The notes under the pieces: model-generated
Database searches by the model: none
Told to the model about the DNA's origin: nothing
The model's input: the letters and a program-made list of their open reading frames with translations, nothing else
Translations under genes and position numbers: made by a program
Assembly: GCA_038501785.1 (NCBI GenBank)
Contig: JBAMJR010000013.1
Span: 927,501-991,500 of the forward strand
Direction of reading: 5' to 3'
Source of the DNA: Myoxocephalus aenaeus
Lineage: Eukaryota > Chordata > Actinopteri > Perciformes > Cottidae
DNA: 64,000 nt
Shown here: positions 24,450-37,079 of the stretch, piece after piece
How the letters are laid out: each line of letters opens with the position of its first letter
Position numbering within the stretch: position 1 is the stretch's first letter

Positions 24450-27400
24450 GTTATCACCACTCTCTGTTTCTCTCATGCAAACACTCGCTTTGCATTATCA
24501 CATTCTAGTCAAGAGACCCTCGGGTGGAATTACAGTTTGTATAAAATCTATAAGACATTATTTATTTATTTTTACAGCCGTTAATTACGAAATACAGAGC
24601 ATTAACATATATTTACTTTGTAATGAAGTCAGAAATGTTTTTTTATAATTTAGAGACATTAAGAAGAAAACATAGTTTTATGCTTGCCGGTGTTTTAACT
24701 GGTATAAAAGGACTATATTGCTTTAATCTCATTTTCTGATAGATTTCGTGTCCTTATTAATCATGTTGAGGACCCTGCTTATCGTACACAGGGTTTTATT
24801 GCAATGATCACCTCAAATAAAGCTTCCATTAATACAGCGAAGAAAGAAATATGGAGGAAACACCACCGAGCTGCTCATTAAAAAAAAGCTTAAAAGGTTA
24901 CATTGGATACTTGTATAAACAATATACAAAACAGCTCAATTCCATGTTTAAGCGAATACAAAAAACTAAAATAACGATACTTGAAAACATATAATCCCTC
25001 AATAAGTGGGAGTCAAGCTTGCAGGATGGAAACTGCACAGGTCGGCATGTTGGTTTTTATCACTGAGATCAGCGAAAATGCAGCTATTTTACCCCAAAGT
25101 CCTGGAGAAGTGAGCAGACTCCAGATGCCCTTCACACCATCTGTCAGGGTGTGTGTGCTGCAGCAGAGCTACAGACTACACTGCAGCTAGTTGTCTGGTT
25201 GAAGAAAGCCCTGTCGCATCTTGGGAAACAATTAAACAAACTTCTTTTTATTGCCAAAAAAAAAAAGTAAATAACTTTGTATTCCATCTGGATAAAAAGA
25301 GTCTTTGAAAAATTGGAATTCTTTGTTGTTGAATAACCTGCAGGGATTTATAAAAGTTGTGCTTGTACTATATTTATTCTTACCTCTGCGACTTGAATGT
25401 GATCATTAGTGCAAAAGTCTCAAAAGTGAAATAAATAATAATTTCCGGAGAGGCCGGCTGGGGCTAGTTTGGCATGCGATCCATCTCATGGCAACCAGAC
25501 ATGTTATGACTATAATGAACCTGAGGCTGAGTCCAGGAAGCAGATGAAAAACTTTTTTTTTGCATCGATCAGAGGAGACAACAAGTGTTTGGAGATGGAC
25601 GACGTGTCTCCGAATCCTCCCACTGGAGAGAAGCGAAGCCAGAACATCCAAAGAGAACGAGAAAGAGCCCCTTTCATCCCTATGAAAGATGCTCAGTGGT
25701 GCTCGGAGCGAGAATAACAAAACAAAGTTTGACTTCCGAGTAAAGAATCCAGATAAAAATGAGCCGGATCTCGAAGCAGTCTCATGCGTTATGGGGCCCA
25801 TAGATCAAGCTTCCTTTGAGCCCGCCTCCGACGCTTCGTTCTCATTCACATGAACAGAGGAAGGAAAATAAATCGGCTATTAGTGCATTATACAAATTTG
25901 GGGAACCTAATGATTTAGATAATGATTTAGTCTCTTTCCCAAATGTTAGTCTCTGATTTTAGGGCACAATTGCATCGCGTGATGGATCTGGAAGTTGTAA
26001 TTCCACCGTTTGGCCACTATGCAAAATTGGCTTCAAAGCCCTGCACTAAATATATTTAACGTGTGCTTTGATTATTTATTTTTATAGCTTGGCTCATGTC
26101 CCATCCGCTCACATGGAAAGGGGCGGGGTTTATGACCTCTCCCGCAGCCAGCCACTAGGGGGCGATGGAGATGTTTCGGCTTCACTTCTGGGGGCGCTGT
26201 CGTGTTCGTCCATCTTTCTATTCGCAGGAGAACAAACGCAGGAGACACTTACGTTGTTGAGCTTCAGTTTGCTCTTGTCTTGTTTCTGCAGGTGTCCCGA
26301 CAGGTGATAGAGGACTGCTCTGCTGCGGCGCCGGTTGGTGTTGAAGCCCGGAGGGCGAGTTACCTGATGCACCTTCAGGCCCGTCTCCTCATCTGTGGAC
26401 GAGAAGGGAACATGCTGAGCCACGAGCCAATCCACTACATCGGGGGAGCGTTTAGCCCGAGCTCTGTATCGACTGGAACTCTCTGAGAAAGCCGTTGAAG
26501 AGAAAACATCACCTGCACCGTCTAACCTCGTGAAAAGTCAGCTTATACAGTCTCACATGGGTCAAAACATCTCTATTTGATAACTTGTGTTGGAGTAGAA
26601 GTCCCAGCATGACAGATCTTAACTCCTCTGTACTCTGATGTACACATGCTGCTCTCGTGGTTGCGTAAATATTTGATGCGATATCGACCTGCTGTCTGCC
26701 TTCGCGGCTCTTTATCGACTAAACAAGCCGTTCTTTAGGTAGAATTCAACACTGGGGCCGAGATCCAGATCTGTATTTACATATCTGGATCAAGTATTAT
26801 CTCCAACACCTCATTCCTGTCATCCTTCTTTGTCATTTATTGAATAATGGAAGATACGATCAGGGTAATTAAAGAAGGGAAGGGACACGAGGAAGTACAG
26901 CAGGTAGATTAAGGGAGTTGTTTGCTGTTAAACTATCGCCACAGCGGAAAATCTTTTCATGCGCTCTCCATTTCCTCTTTACATTTCCTATTATGATTTT
27001 TCCCTCTGTCTGTCTACAATATGATGCCATGCTTAGCAACCCCTGTAACCAAATCATTTTCATATTCAGCCGGTAAATTTGATTTGTTCCAGTTTAGACA
27101 GTTTGGACGGCGCAGCACAGAGAAACTAACCGCCGTCTCTGGGACTCTTTTCTGTCTCTCTGCATGTGTCGGTTATTCACGAGACCTTTACTACGAACGG
27201 ATATGTGGCGTAAACACGGTGTGTGTTTCCTTTTTTTTTTGCCACACAGCGCCCGAATCTGTTTTGCATACTGGTGAATAATAAGGGTGACATTCACTGC
27301 AGGCGAGAGAAAACTATGTATAAAAAGAGGTGGCAAAGATAACAGTCTGTCTGCTGAACTACATTAAAGTAAAATGTTCCTGCTACTTTTCAATTGGCTG

Positions 27401-28941
27401 GATTTAAGGTCAGTGGAAGCTGATGGGATGACTTTAAAATTGGTGATAGAGGATCCAGGTTGAATTTGCCAGCAATAAAGTCAGAAGAAATGCCCCCAAA
27501 ATCCAGCTTGTCTGCGCGTATTATCAAATCAACAACCCATGAAAGAGAAAATGTTTCTGCAATGCTGAATGCCGTTGTTTCTGAACCAAAAATAAGTTTC
27601 ATCAGCTTCATATCTCGCCTGCAGAAATCGCCATGTGGTTAAGATTGTGTGACAATTTGTTAGGTTCAGGCAACACAACTACTTGGTTAAGGTCAGAAAA
27701 AGATCGCTAATTATACAAACAAGATATGTCATCTTAATTAGTGACCTTTATAGATGCAGATTTGTGTATTTTGTTACCCTAAGGCAGAGCCAGGCTGGTT
27801 ATTTCCCCTTGTTTCCAACTAAACTAGCAGATTGCAACCAACTGAATACCCCTCTGCTCATAGAAGAGGACCTGCTTCTTACCGTAGCTATCACATTCTT
27901 AGTTTTAGGTGACTATACTCTAATGAAAACATAGTTTTTAATATTCTATGCTTTCGAAAATACACTCCACGCTGCTCTAAGCACCAACAGAGAGCCGTTC
28001 ATCCAGCCAGAAGACTCCCACTAAGGAGCAGAAGTAGGTAAATGGGTTTGTTTGTGTCACAATCTCAAAGACTTTATTTCCCCTCATTTTCTAGTTTCTC
28101 ACTTTCTCCCCTCTTTTATTTTTTTTTCTCACATCAATTCTTAGTTTTAGGTGATTATAAACTCTTAGATCCACACAAAAAATGCTACACACTGGCCCTT
28201 TAAGGGCACTGAAACACACTGATGACTTCAGGGTCACTGTTCCACCACCACTAAAGGTTATTCTCCTAAATCCATGTGTAGAGAATGGTATTGCCCATTT
28301 TCACCTGTGACTGCTGCACATACATTTGCTGTTGGCGTATAAGGGAATGCAAAATATGGAACAAGACGGTATTTACACGACGCCACAGGGTCATTCTCAT
28401 TTTTGTGCAGTGATTACTGATAGTGCTGGTTTCCAGAATATACAGTGCGTTCTCTGGGGGAGAATGCTTTCGCTAGAGGGGGAAATGGGCTGACTACACA
28501 TTTTAAATTATTAACACAGTCAATTAACAGTGTGTGTGTGTGTGAGAGAGTTTTTGCCCATACTATTGTGTGTCTGTTTGTAAAAGAAGGTAGTATTTGT
28601 GAGTCTCTCTTTCTTTGTTTTTTTTCCCCCCGCGTCTTTTTCTGTCCCTCTCACTCCCCGTCCATCTCACCAGCTGATTCGATGTTTTGGAAAATACACT
28701 CCACGCTGCACTAAGTGCCAACAGAGAGCCGTCCATCCAGCCAGAAGACTGCCACTAAGGAGCAGTTGCAGGTAAATGGGATTGTTTGTGTCACATTATA
28801 AATGTCAACGCCTTTCCTCACAATCATTCTCTAGTTGTTTGTCACTTTTCTCCCCTCTTTCAATTCGTTCTCACATCAAGAGGTGCTTAATTTAGCAGAA
28901 ACCCGAAAGTTATGATAATGGTTATAGAAGCCATTTAAATC

Positions 28942-28972
<31 letters not shown>

Positions 28973-31900
28973 GCTGTTTGTCCTCTATCCCATGTGGTGT
29001 GTGTACTGCACTCCAAATCTGGTAGCTTGAATTTAAAATGTAATAGCTCATGCGGTCTGTAAAACACAGCCAGAGTATATGAAAGAAGCTTTCAATAATT
29101 TCGGCATTGAGATATTCTGCCAAATGAGCGAGCCATGTGCAAGTGGGGAAACATTGGTAAAGTGATTTCAAGCAGGTGCTCTTTCCCACCAGGAAGCACT
29201 ATAGACAGCAACTTCCAAACTCTCTGCAGTGAACTCAGCTGGCAACGGGATTTGGAAGTTTAAAAGTAAGAGTTTAATTCCTGTAATAACTGTGCATTCA
29301 ATGTTTTCAGCAAAGACGTCTGCAGGCTTACAAAATACTGAATGCAGAGTTTTTCCAACACGGCGACCTCTAAAATCTGCTCCTTCAGCTTTGCATGCTG
29401 GGATTTCTCTCTCTTTTCACAAGAGTACAAAGAAACAAACAGCTTGAAACTGTCTGAACGTCTCTGGTGGAGGGTCAATCAATAATGTGTGCTCCAAGAA
29501 AAATACAACCGAGCAACCAACACTGTTGTAACTATACGTTATTGGTTAGATGTTATGTCAGGAAGGTGAACCGACTTTCAGGTCATGGGGAAAAAAAAAA
29601 CTAATAGCAGAGAGAACCTGACCTGGATGAAGCTTACTTCATAAATCTCACAGGTGCAGTATCCTCATGAATTATATTATATATTCCAGGCCCGCAGGTT
29701 AAAAGCTGAGCTTTCAAAGTGTCTGACATTCCTTTTAATGATGTAAATGAAAAAATTAAATAGACTGAGATCAAGTCCTCCAAATTAAAGAAATGATATG
29801 ATATGATGGCCCCATGTGATGGCAGCTACCTCTCAAAACATTTTAATTGACGATCTTTTCTTGAACCTAACTAAGTATTTGACGATCTTTTAATGAAACT
29901 AACTAAGTATTGGACGATCTCTTCCGGAACCTAGCTAAGTATTTGACAATCTTTTCCCGAACCTAATTAAGTATTTGATGATCTTTTCCTGAACCTAATT
30001 AAGTATTTGATGATCTTTTCCCGAACCTAACTAAGTATTTGACGATCTTTTCCTGAACCTAACTAAGTATTTGATGATCTTTTCCTGAACCTAATTGAGT
30101 ATTTGATGATCTTTTTCCGAACCTAACTAAGTATTTGATGATCTTTTCCTGAACCTAATTAAGTATTTGATGATCTTATCCCGAACCTAACTAAGTATTT
30201 GACTATCTTTTCCTGAACCTAACTACCGTAAAAGTCGGGTTACAAGTCGCTCCTACCTCTGGTCAGTGTCCCCGCTGTAGCAAGCTAGGAGCAGCGCTAG
30301 CTAGCGCTGCTGCTGCTACCGGCCGCTGCTGCTGCTACTCCCCGCGTCCCCTCTGCCCAAGTCGGGTGTCAAGCCTAGTCCCGCTCCCTTCGGTGGTTTT
30401 CGGGGAGCTAGCGGAGCGCTAGTGGAAGTTAGTGGAGAACTAGCGGAAGTTAGCGGGGAAGTAACGGAGCGCTAGCAGGAGGTCCAGCTGGCTACAGCGG
30501 GGAGCTAACGGGGACACTGACCGAAGGTAGTAGCGGCTCGTAACCCAACTTTTACGGTAAGTATTTAACGAACTTTTCCTAAACCTAACTAAGTACGTAT
30601 TTGACAATCTTTTCCTAAACATATCGAAGTATTTGACAATCTTTTCCCGAACCTAACTAAATAGTTTTGTTGCCTAAACTTAACCGAGTTGTTTCCTTCT
30701 CAGTATATTTTGAAGAGATTTCCTGCATGTAACAAGCAGAAATTGACACGTGTTGCTGGACTTTTCGGAGGAAAGCTTACATGAAATGAAGAATAACGTT
30801 TTTCGTAAGATATACCATACACCCCGTTGTATGAGGATGCGTTGTCATGCCTACAATAACAAAGACGTGTCAGCTATTTATAACTATCAATTATAACTAT
30901 AAGATAAATCCATTTGCAACATGTATTTTTATTTCCGAAAGTCTGAACCTTCACAAAAGATGTCCGTGGAGTTTGCATGTTTCCTCTAGTTACCTCACAA
31001 ACACTGCCTGGTAATTACGTATCTGCGTTATCACTGTGTGCCGTCTCTGACAGCATGTTTACGACTCACCATGTGCATTTTCTTTAAAGTCCATCATTAA
31101 TATTAGTGGATTATTCAAATAGACGGACACACTTATTTAATCATGGTGAGATTTACATTGATGAAAATTGTTAATTGATGCTTGATTGTTGTTTGCTTGA
31201 AATTACAATAACTGCAGTGGCACTTAAATAGCTGCAAGGCAAAATGTTCTGCATGATGTCGCCCTCTCCAGGGGGGAAGGTAATTAAAATTATCTTGAAA
31301 CTACACACTGAGTTGCCATTGAAGATTATGAGGAAGCCTGCTTTATTTTTTCTCATTAGCATTAGCTATTGTGAGACCTGGAAACCACACAATGTAACAA
31401 TGCTGACATATTGAAAATATAGAGGTCATAGAGAGCATCTCCAACCCCATTCAGTTGGTAGATTATTTGAATTTGTTTCGTAAAAAATATGATGAACGCT
31501 AGACCGTGACAAAATAATAATAATCTTTACTCAAGGTCTATTTACTGCACAAGCATTTTATCAAGCTTTTCAACCGCATCCCATGGTCTTCTGCACACAT
31601 TGAGTCGGCTCAGTCGTCATCCAAAGTGAAACTTTGACTATGTGATGACAAAGATGGCGGGCCACAGGGGATAAGACTCTGAGCTGCAGTTAAAAGCGAA
31701 CTACCAGAACTGAAAGCAGGCGCTGTTCACGTAAACTCACCCGTGTCCGGTCCATGCTCGGGATCCTGATCCTTCTTCTTGTCGGTGATGTCTTTGTGGG
31801 ACACGAGGAACATAACCACCTCGCATTTTTCATTCTTAATGGGCACGATGTCCAGAAGACACCAGAACTGTGCTCCTGGAGACAGAGAACACAACACACA

Positions 31901-33247
31901 CACAATCAGTGCGTCTTTTCCACCCAAATGTACATTAAACCTGCTATAATAACAATAAGTTATCAGCGCAACCTCTTTGTCCTTCACCTCACCTCGATAT
32001 TAATGACATGACAAATAATATTTAGAGATATTATTATTGCTTACTGTCATGTACATTCACAACACAAACACACTCTGCAACAATATGGTATACACTTACA
32101 TAGAAATAATAGAATAAATAGATACAGCAGGTCAGTCAACTTTTGATCCAGACTGAAATCTCTTTATAAGGTCTAATACGGTTAATATGTGCGGTTGTGA
32201 AGGAAATAACTCAACAAGTATTGGATGGAGTTCCCATCAAACTTGGTTCAGGCATTCGTGTATAATTAATTATAACAATATCGGGGATCCTACAATACTG
32301 AATTAGTTGTTGACTAAATACTTTTAACAAACACCTTTACTGGTATTTAGCAAATGTTAGCATGCTGACACAATGAACTAAGATGGAGGACATTGTAAAC
32401 AACTACCTGCTTAATACTAGCATCACAGCATCGCCACAGTGAGGTTGTTAGCGTGCCAAAGTACCGCCTAAATCCAGTCACAGCCTACCAGCCAATTGTT
32501 AGGCATAGCAGGACTGTGAAGTTAAGAAGTCAACCCGCTGTAGCAGTGTGCATTAATATAACCGTGTGGATAAAGTGCATTAATGTAACCGTGTGGATAA
32601 AGTGTGTGGGAGGAAGCTCGACCAACTGGCAAAGTGTGTTTGTGTCTGCACTGTCACCTTCTGTACTGAGAGCTCACTTAATGTTCCTTTAGTCACGATG
32701 ATGTGAAGCTGTGTTTCAGCAGGTTGACACAATGAAACACCCACCTGGAAAATCAGCTGTTTTTGTACGATTCATTTAGGGGTTTTATGCATAGGGGTTG
32801 ATAACGCAATAACTAGCAAACGGAAGTTAGATTGGTAGCACTTTATAATAAGTACACACTTTTTAGCATTAGTAAAGCATGAATAAACAATGAATTCATC
32901 ATTTATAAAGCATTATTCCAACATGAATACTCATTAGTAACTCATTCATGAACAGTTATAAATGTTTCATTCTTGATTAATAAGCTATAGTTTCATACTT
33001 TATAAATGATGAATTCCCCATTTGTAAATTAAGTATTCATGACTTATAAGTGATTAATAAGATAATTTGTAAAGTGTTAGTAAATGATAAAAAAATGCTG
33101 CAATTCATGATGAATTCAGTAGTTACTACTCATTAGTTAAGTATTAGTTAAGCATGTTCTGTGACCTAATGTAAAGTGTAGACTATTTATGCCTTAAAAA
33201 AGCATTAAAAAATGTCTTTTACTTGAGTAAAAGTCCAAAGAAGCATC

Positions 33248-33343
<96 letters not shown>

Positions 33344-36300
33344 TCAACAAAAGTAAAACTACTTACTATGCAGAATGGCTCATTTTAAGAATAGAACGTA
33401 ATAATATTTCTGTATTCTAATGATCGATGTGATTCATGTGTTCATCACTTTAATGCTGCAGCTGGTGAAGGCGCAGCTCATTAGAACTACTTTATATACT
33501 GCTGGGTAGCCTGTGAATTTCCCCCTGGGGCTTAATAAAGTATAATCTTAAATAATACAGCACCATTTATTTGTTGAGTCACTCACTCATGACTGGAGTT
33601 ATCAAAAAAATGTAGTGGAGTAAAAGTACAATATAAAAGTATAAAGTAGCAGAACATTTTAGGAAATACCCAAATAAAATACCTAAATATTCTACACAAA
33701 GGTACATTTTCTTTTAAACATCAATTGTGAGCGTTGCCATGTTGAGAATGAGAGCCTGTACAGAAGATATGTGTGAGTAATAAGTTATAAGGAAATCAGG
33801 CAGAGTAATTTAAATAAAAATAAAAATAATGCACAGGAGTACACTGCTGCTTTTGTTTTGTTTGTCATGTTTATTTATTTTGCATCAAATGGGCTCCAAA
33901 TGTATTTCATTGTGAAACCATTCTTTGCAGCGTGACAATTATTGACCTTGAATCCTTGGGTTTGCTGCGTGACGAAAACGCGGAAAAAGAAATGTAAGGA
34001 AGTGTCACCCGGCATCCCTCTCGACATACCATCGACACAGGAGAAATGATTTTCCTTGACCAGTTCAGATTCCGTGTGTGACGACGCGTTCGTTACCTTC
34101 AGGGGAAACTTGCGCCTGCAGCTATAATGAGACATGAGCCCACAGAGGCCCTTCAGCCTGGATGAAAAGCTTGTTTTCCCTGTTCCATCTATACCCTCAG
34201 AATTCCCCTATGTGAGTAGGTGCCGTGTGGAGAAGGGAGATTGCAGCAGGAAGTGTAGATTTACTTTAAGTCCGTGCCTCAACTGTAAATCTGAATACCG
34301 CAGTACACCTTTGATATGAGTTCTTCTGACTCGCTTGCAAAGGGAGCTTTTGGGCTCTGATTACATTTGCTACCACTGCAGAACATGCATCATTTAAGCC
34401 ATCTGGCTTTGTGATGATATTACTAAGAGGAGTCCGGCAGATATTTAGAATCTGAATGAGTTGGTGAAAAGAGATGATGCCAAATGATTGTGGTTGCCAA
34501 AGGTTAGTTTAATAATCAGACTTTAAAGCATTGGTGGGAAGTACATTCACTTAAGTACAATTTAGAGGTACTTTATGTTACTTCATACTTCCACTTCACT
34601 ACATTCACTTTGTCAGCTTTAATTACAAATTGATACGTTGTGGAGATTCCCAATACAACATATGAATAAATTACTAAACTGTGTGTGCATTTTAATGGAT
34701 GAAGCCGCCTGGCAGTACTTTAAGTATTGTAGTTAAAATAAATGTCACTATTCCCAGCTGCAGTGTTAGGGATGTAATTGAATGCATGCATCCATAATTA
34801 AAATAATCCAATTATATACAGGATATAAGTACTTTTAGTTTTGGTACCAACAGTGAGGTTACAGGGTTACCAAGTCAAACCACTGGAGGTTAAGCTACTC
34901 TGCAAGCTTTAAAAACTTGGATCCCACATTCACTGTACTTGAAGAAGAAAAAAAACATATAATTGAAAACATTGCCACACCAGCTTTCCGAAAGGATATA
35001 GCTGCCAGTATTCTCTATGCGGCTCTTATTGTGGACAAATCCCATGAAAATAACAAAACCAACCATGTGTGAGGACTCTCTGTACTTTCTGAGTGAGCTT
35101 CTTCAACCTAAAGTTCACTCTTTGTCTTCTGAAGATGTAAATCTAAACAAATCTGGTCACAAATATTTAGAAATAAAATAAATTATAAAAATACTTTGTC
35201 TACATTTTGCATGCAAAAACAGTGCAAAATACACATTAAAACAGAATCAGGGTCAAATAAATAAATATATAAAGTGCTGTGTGCTGAGGTAGCAATCTGC
35301 TCAGGGACTCTGGGCCTTCGCCCCGAGGCCAGTAACTGATAGTGGTGATTTAATGGATGGCGATGGCCGTCTTAGGTTTTGCCCACTAAGCGTTGGTAAA
35401 AAGACAGTTGGTCTGTCTGCAGCCTGTAATTGGACTCCTCGATTTAACTACTTAAGAAAGCTCTGACTTACTTTTGACACTTCGCAAGGTTTAAAGGGAG
35501 AATACTTTCAATTCGGGATTGGTTTACTCTGTTCAAAGTGCATTGGCTGATCAATGCAAGGTTTTAATAGAGATTTTAGAAGACGTTCTATTGTATTTGT
35601 TTCAGCCACGAATTAGTACACGTTTGATGAACAAGTGAGGACAACGTATGTGGGATTACGTCTAGTGTGTGTGTGTGTGTGTGTTCATGGTAACCATGAA
35701 CTGTGTATAAGAAGTGAAATTGGACTGGGGAGAAGTGACGTATACGGCCATACTCTGCTTTATGGTCTGTTTGACTCTAAATGAGCATAATTTCCTCAAC
35801 AAACATCTCGCTGTATTGAAGAAGACTTGAAACTAGAGATTGAGACATAAACTCATGTTTACAATGTTTACTGAGGGAATACATCAAGAGAGAAGTAGAG
35901 TCATTTATATAGACTTCTATACAACCAGAGGAGTCGCCCCCTGGTGGTCAGTAAAGAGAATGCAGCTTTAAGACACTTTAAGACACAGGTTGCCAACTGG
36001 TTTGTTGCTATTAAATAGTTTTGGGACAACAGAGCGCTCTATGGAACAGCAGAATAAGATATATCGGACACACACACACACAATCCTTGGTTGTCTTTAT
36101 CAATTAATTGGTGGTTTTGGTGTTTTCATGGGATTCGTTGACATTCGGAGAAAAAAAAAACGACGAAAATTGCCAGCCTTATCCTTTGAAGGAAGGCTAT
36201 CAAACAAGATAAGCAACCCCCTGCTGGCTGGTACATGAATGCATGAAATCCGGCTAAAACAAGCAGCTCGGGTTTTCCGTTACGCACCTGTAATCTCGTG

Positions 36301-37038
36301 GATACGGTGACCTGCAGCTGCGAGACTAATACCCTCCAGGGGATCATGAGAGTGAATAATGCATTGAAACGAGCGAGACGACCGCCTCAATAAAAACATC
36401 AGCCGTGTCGAGGCGGGGTTTGTCCCCGTTTGACTGGAACATGGCGGTAAACAATAGCGGTCCTGACATCGCATGCACTGTCCGCGCCATGCATAACTAT
36501 AAGCAAGATATAAAGATAAAGAATGAAAGGCTGTCTTTATTATATATTGATTATTCATCGTAGTATTATTAGAGCACAGCATTATTACTGTGAAAAGGTT
36601 AAAACAGGGATTTAGCGAAGCTACTTTGTGATGCGCTTGTCATTCATTGGTTCCTGTCTTTTTCTTATCTATCGATTTATTTTTATATCGTATCGTTCAT
36701 ACGCTTACAAATATGAGCAGCACCATCATTTTCAACATCTTTTTTTTTTTATTTCCCCGCAACTGTTTCAATTTGTACTTTGTTTTAATTTTTATTCCCA
36801 GTCGTTCCTTCCCTCCGTAATTCATTGGCCCTGTAAATCGCGTTGGTATGAATATGTTATGAGTATGTGCTCCGTGGATGAAATGCAATTTTAAAATAGT
36901 GCCCCAGGCTTTGATCTGAGACAGGGAACTGGATATGTGTGTGTTTATTCTCTCCTTGGCTCCCCTGGGGAACAGCTTAAATGCTAATGTGAGCTCATAG
37001 AGAGATGATAAAGAGTATGAAACACTTCTAATTTGTCA

Positions 37039-37079
<41 letters not shown>

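Larger units (their letters stand above)
24396..26252. other. kcnh3 intron 4
   Basis: Bounded by a (GA)n tract at the exon 5 acceptor and a dispersed repeat at the exon 4 donor. The interior is AT-rich with no further recognised element or exon. Confidence 0.8.
26393..31740. other. kcnh3 intron 3
   Basis: Contains a near-direct repeat pair (27952-28137, 28686-28879), a (CT)n tract at 28943, and a 32-bp minisatellite split by MITE copy B. No coding exon seen. Confidence 0.75.
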
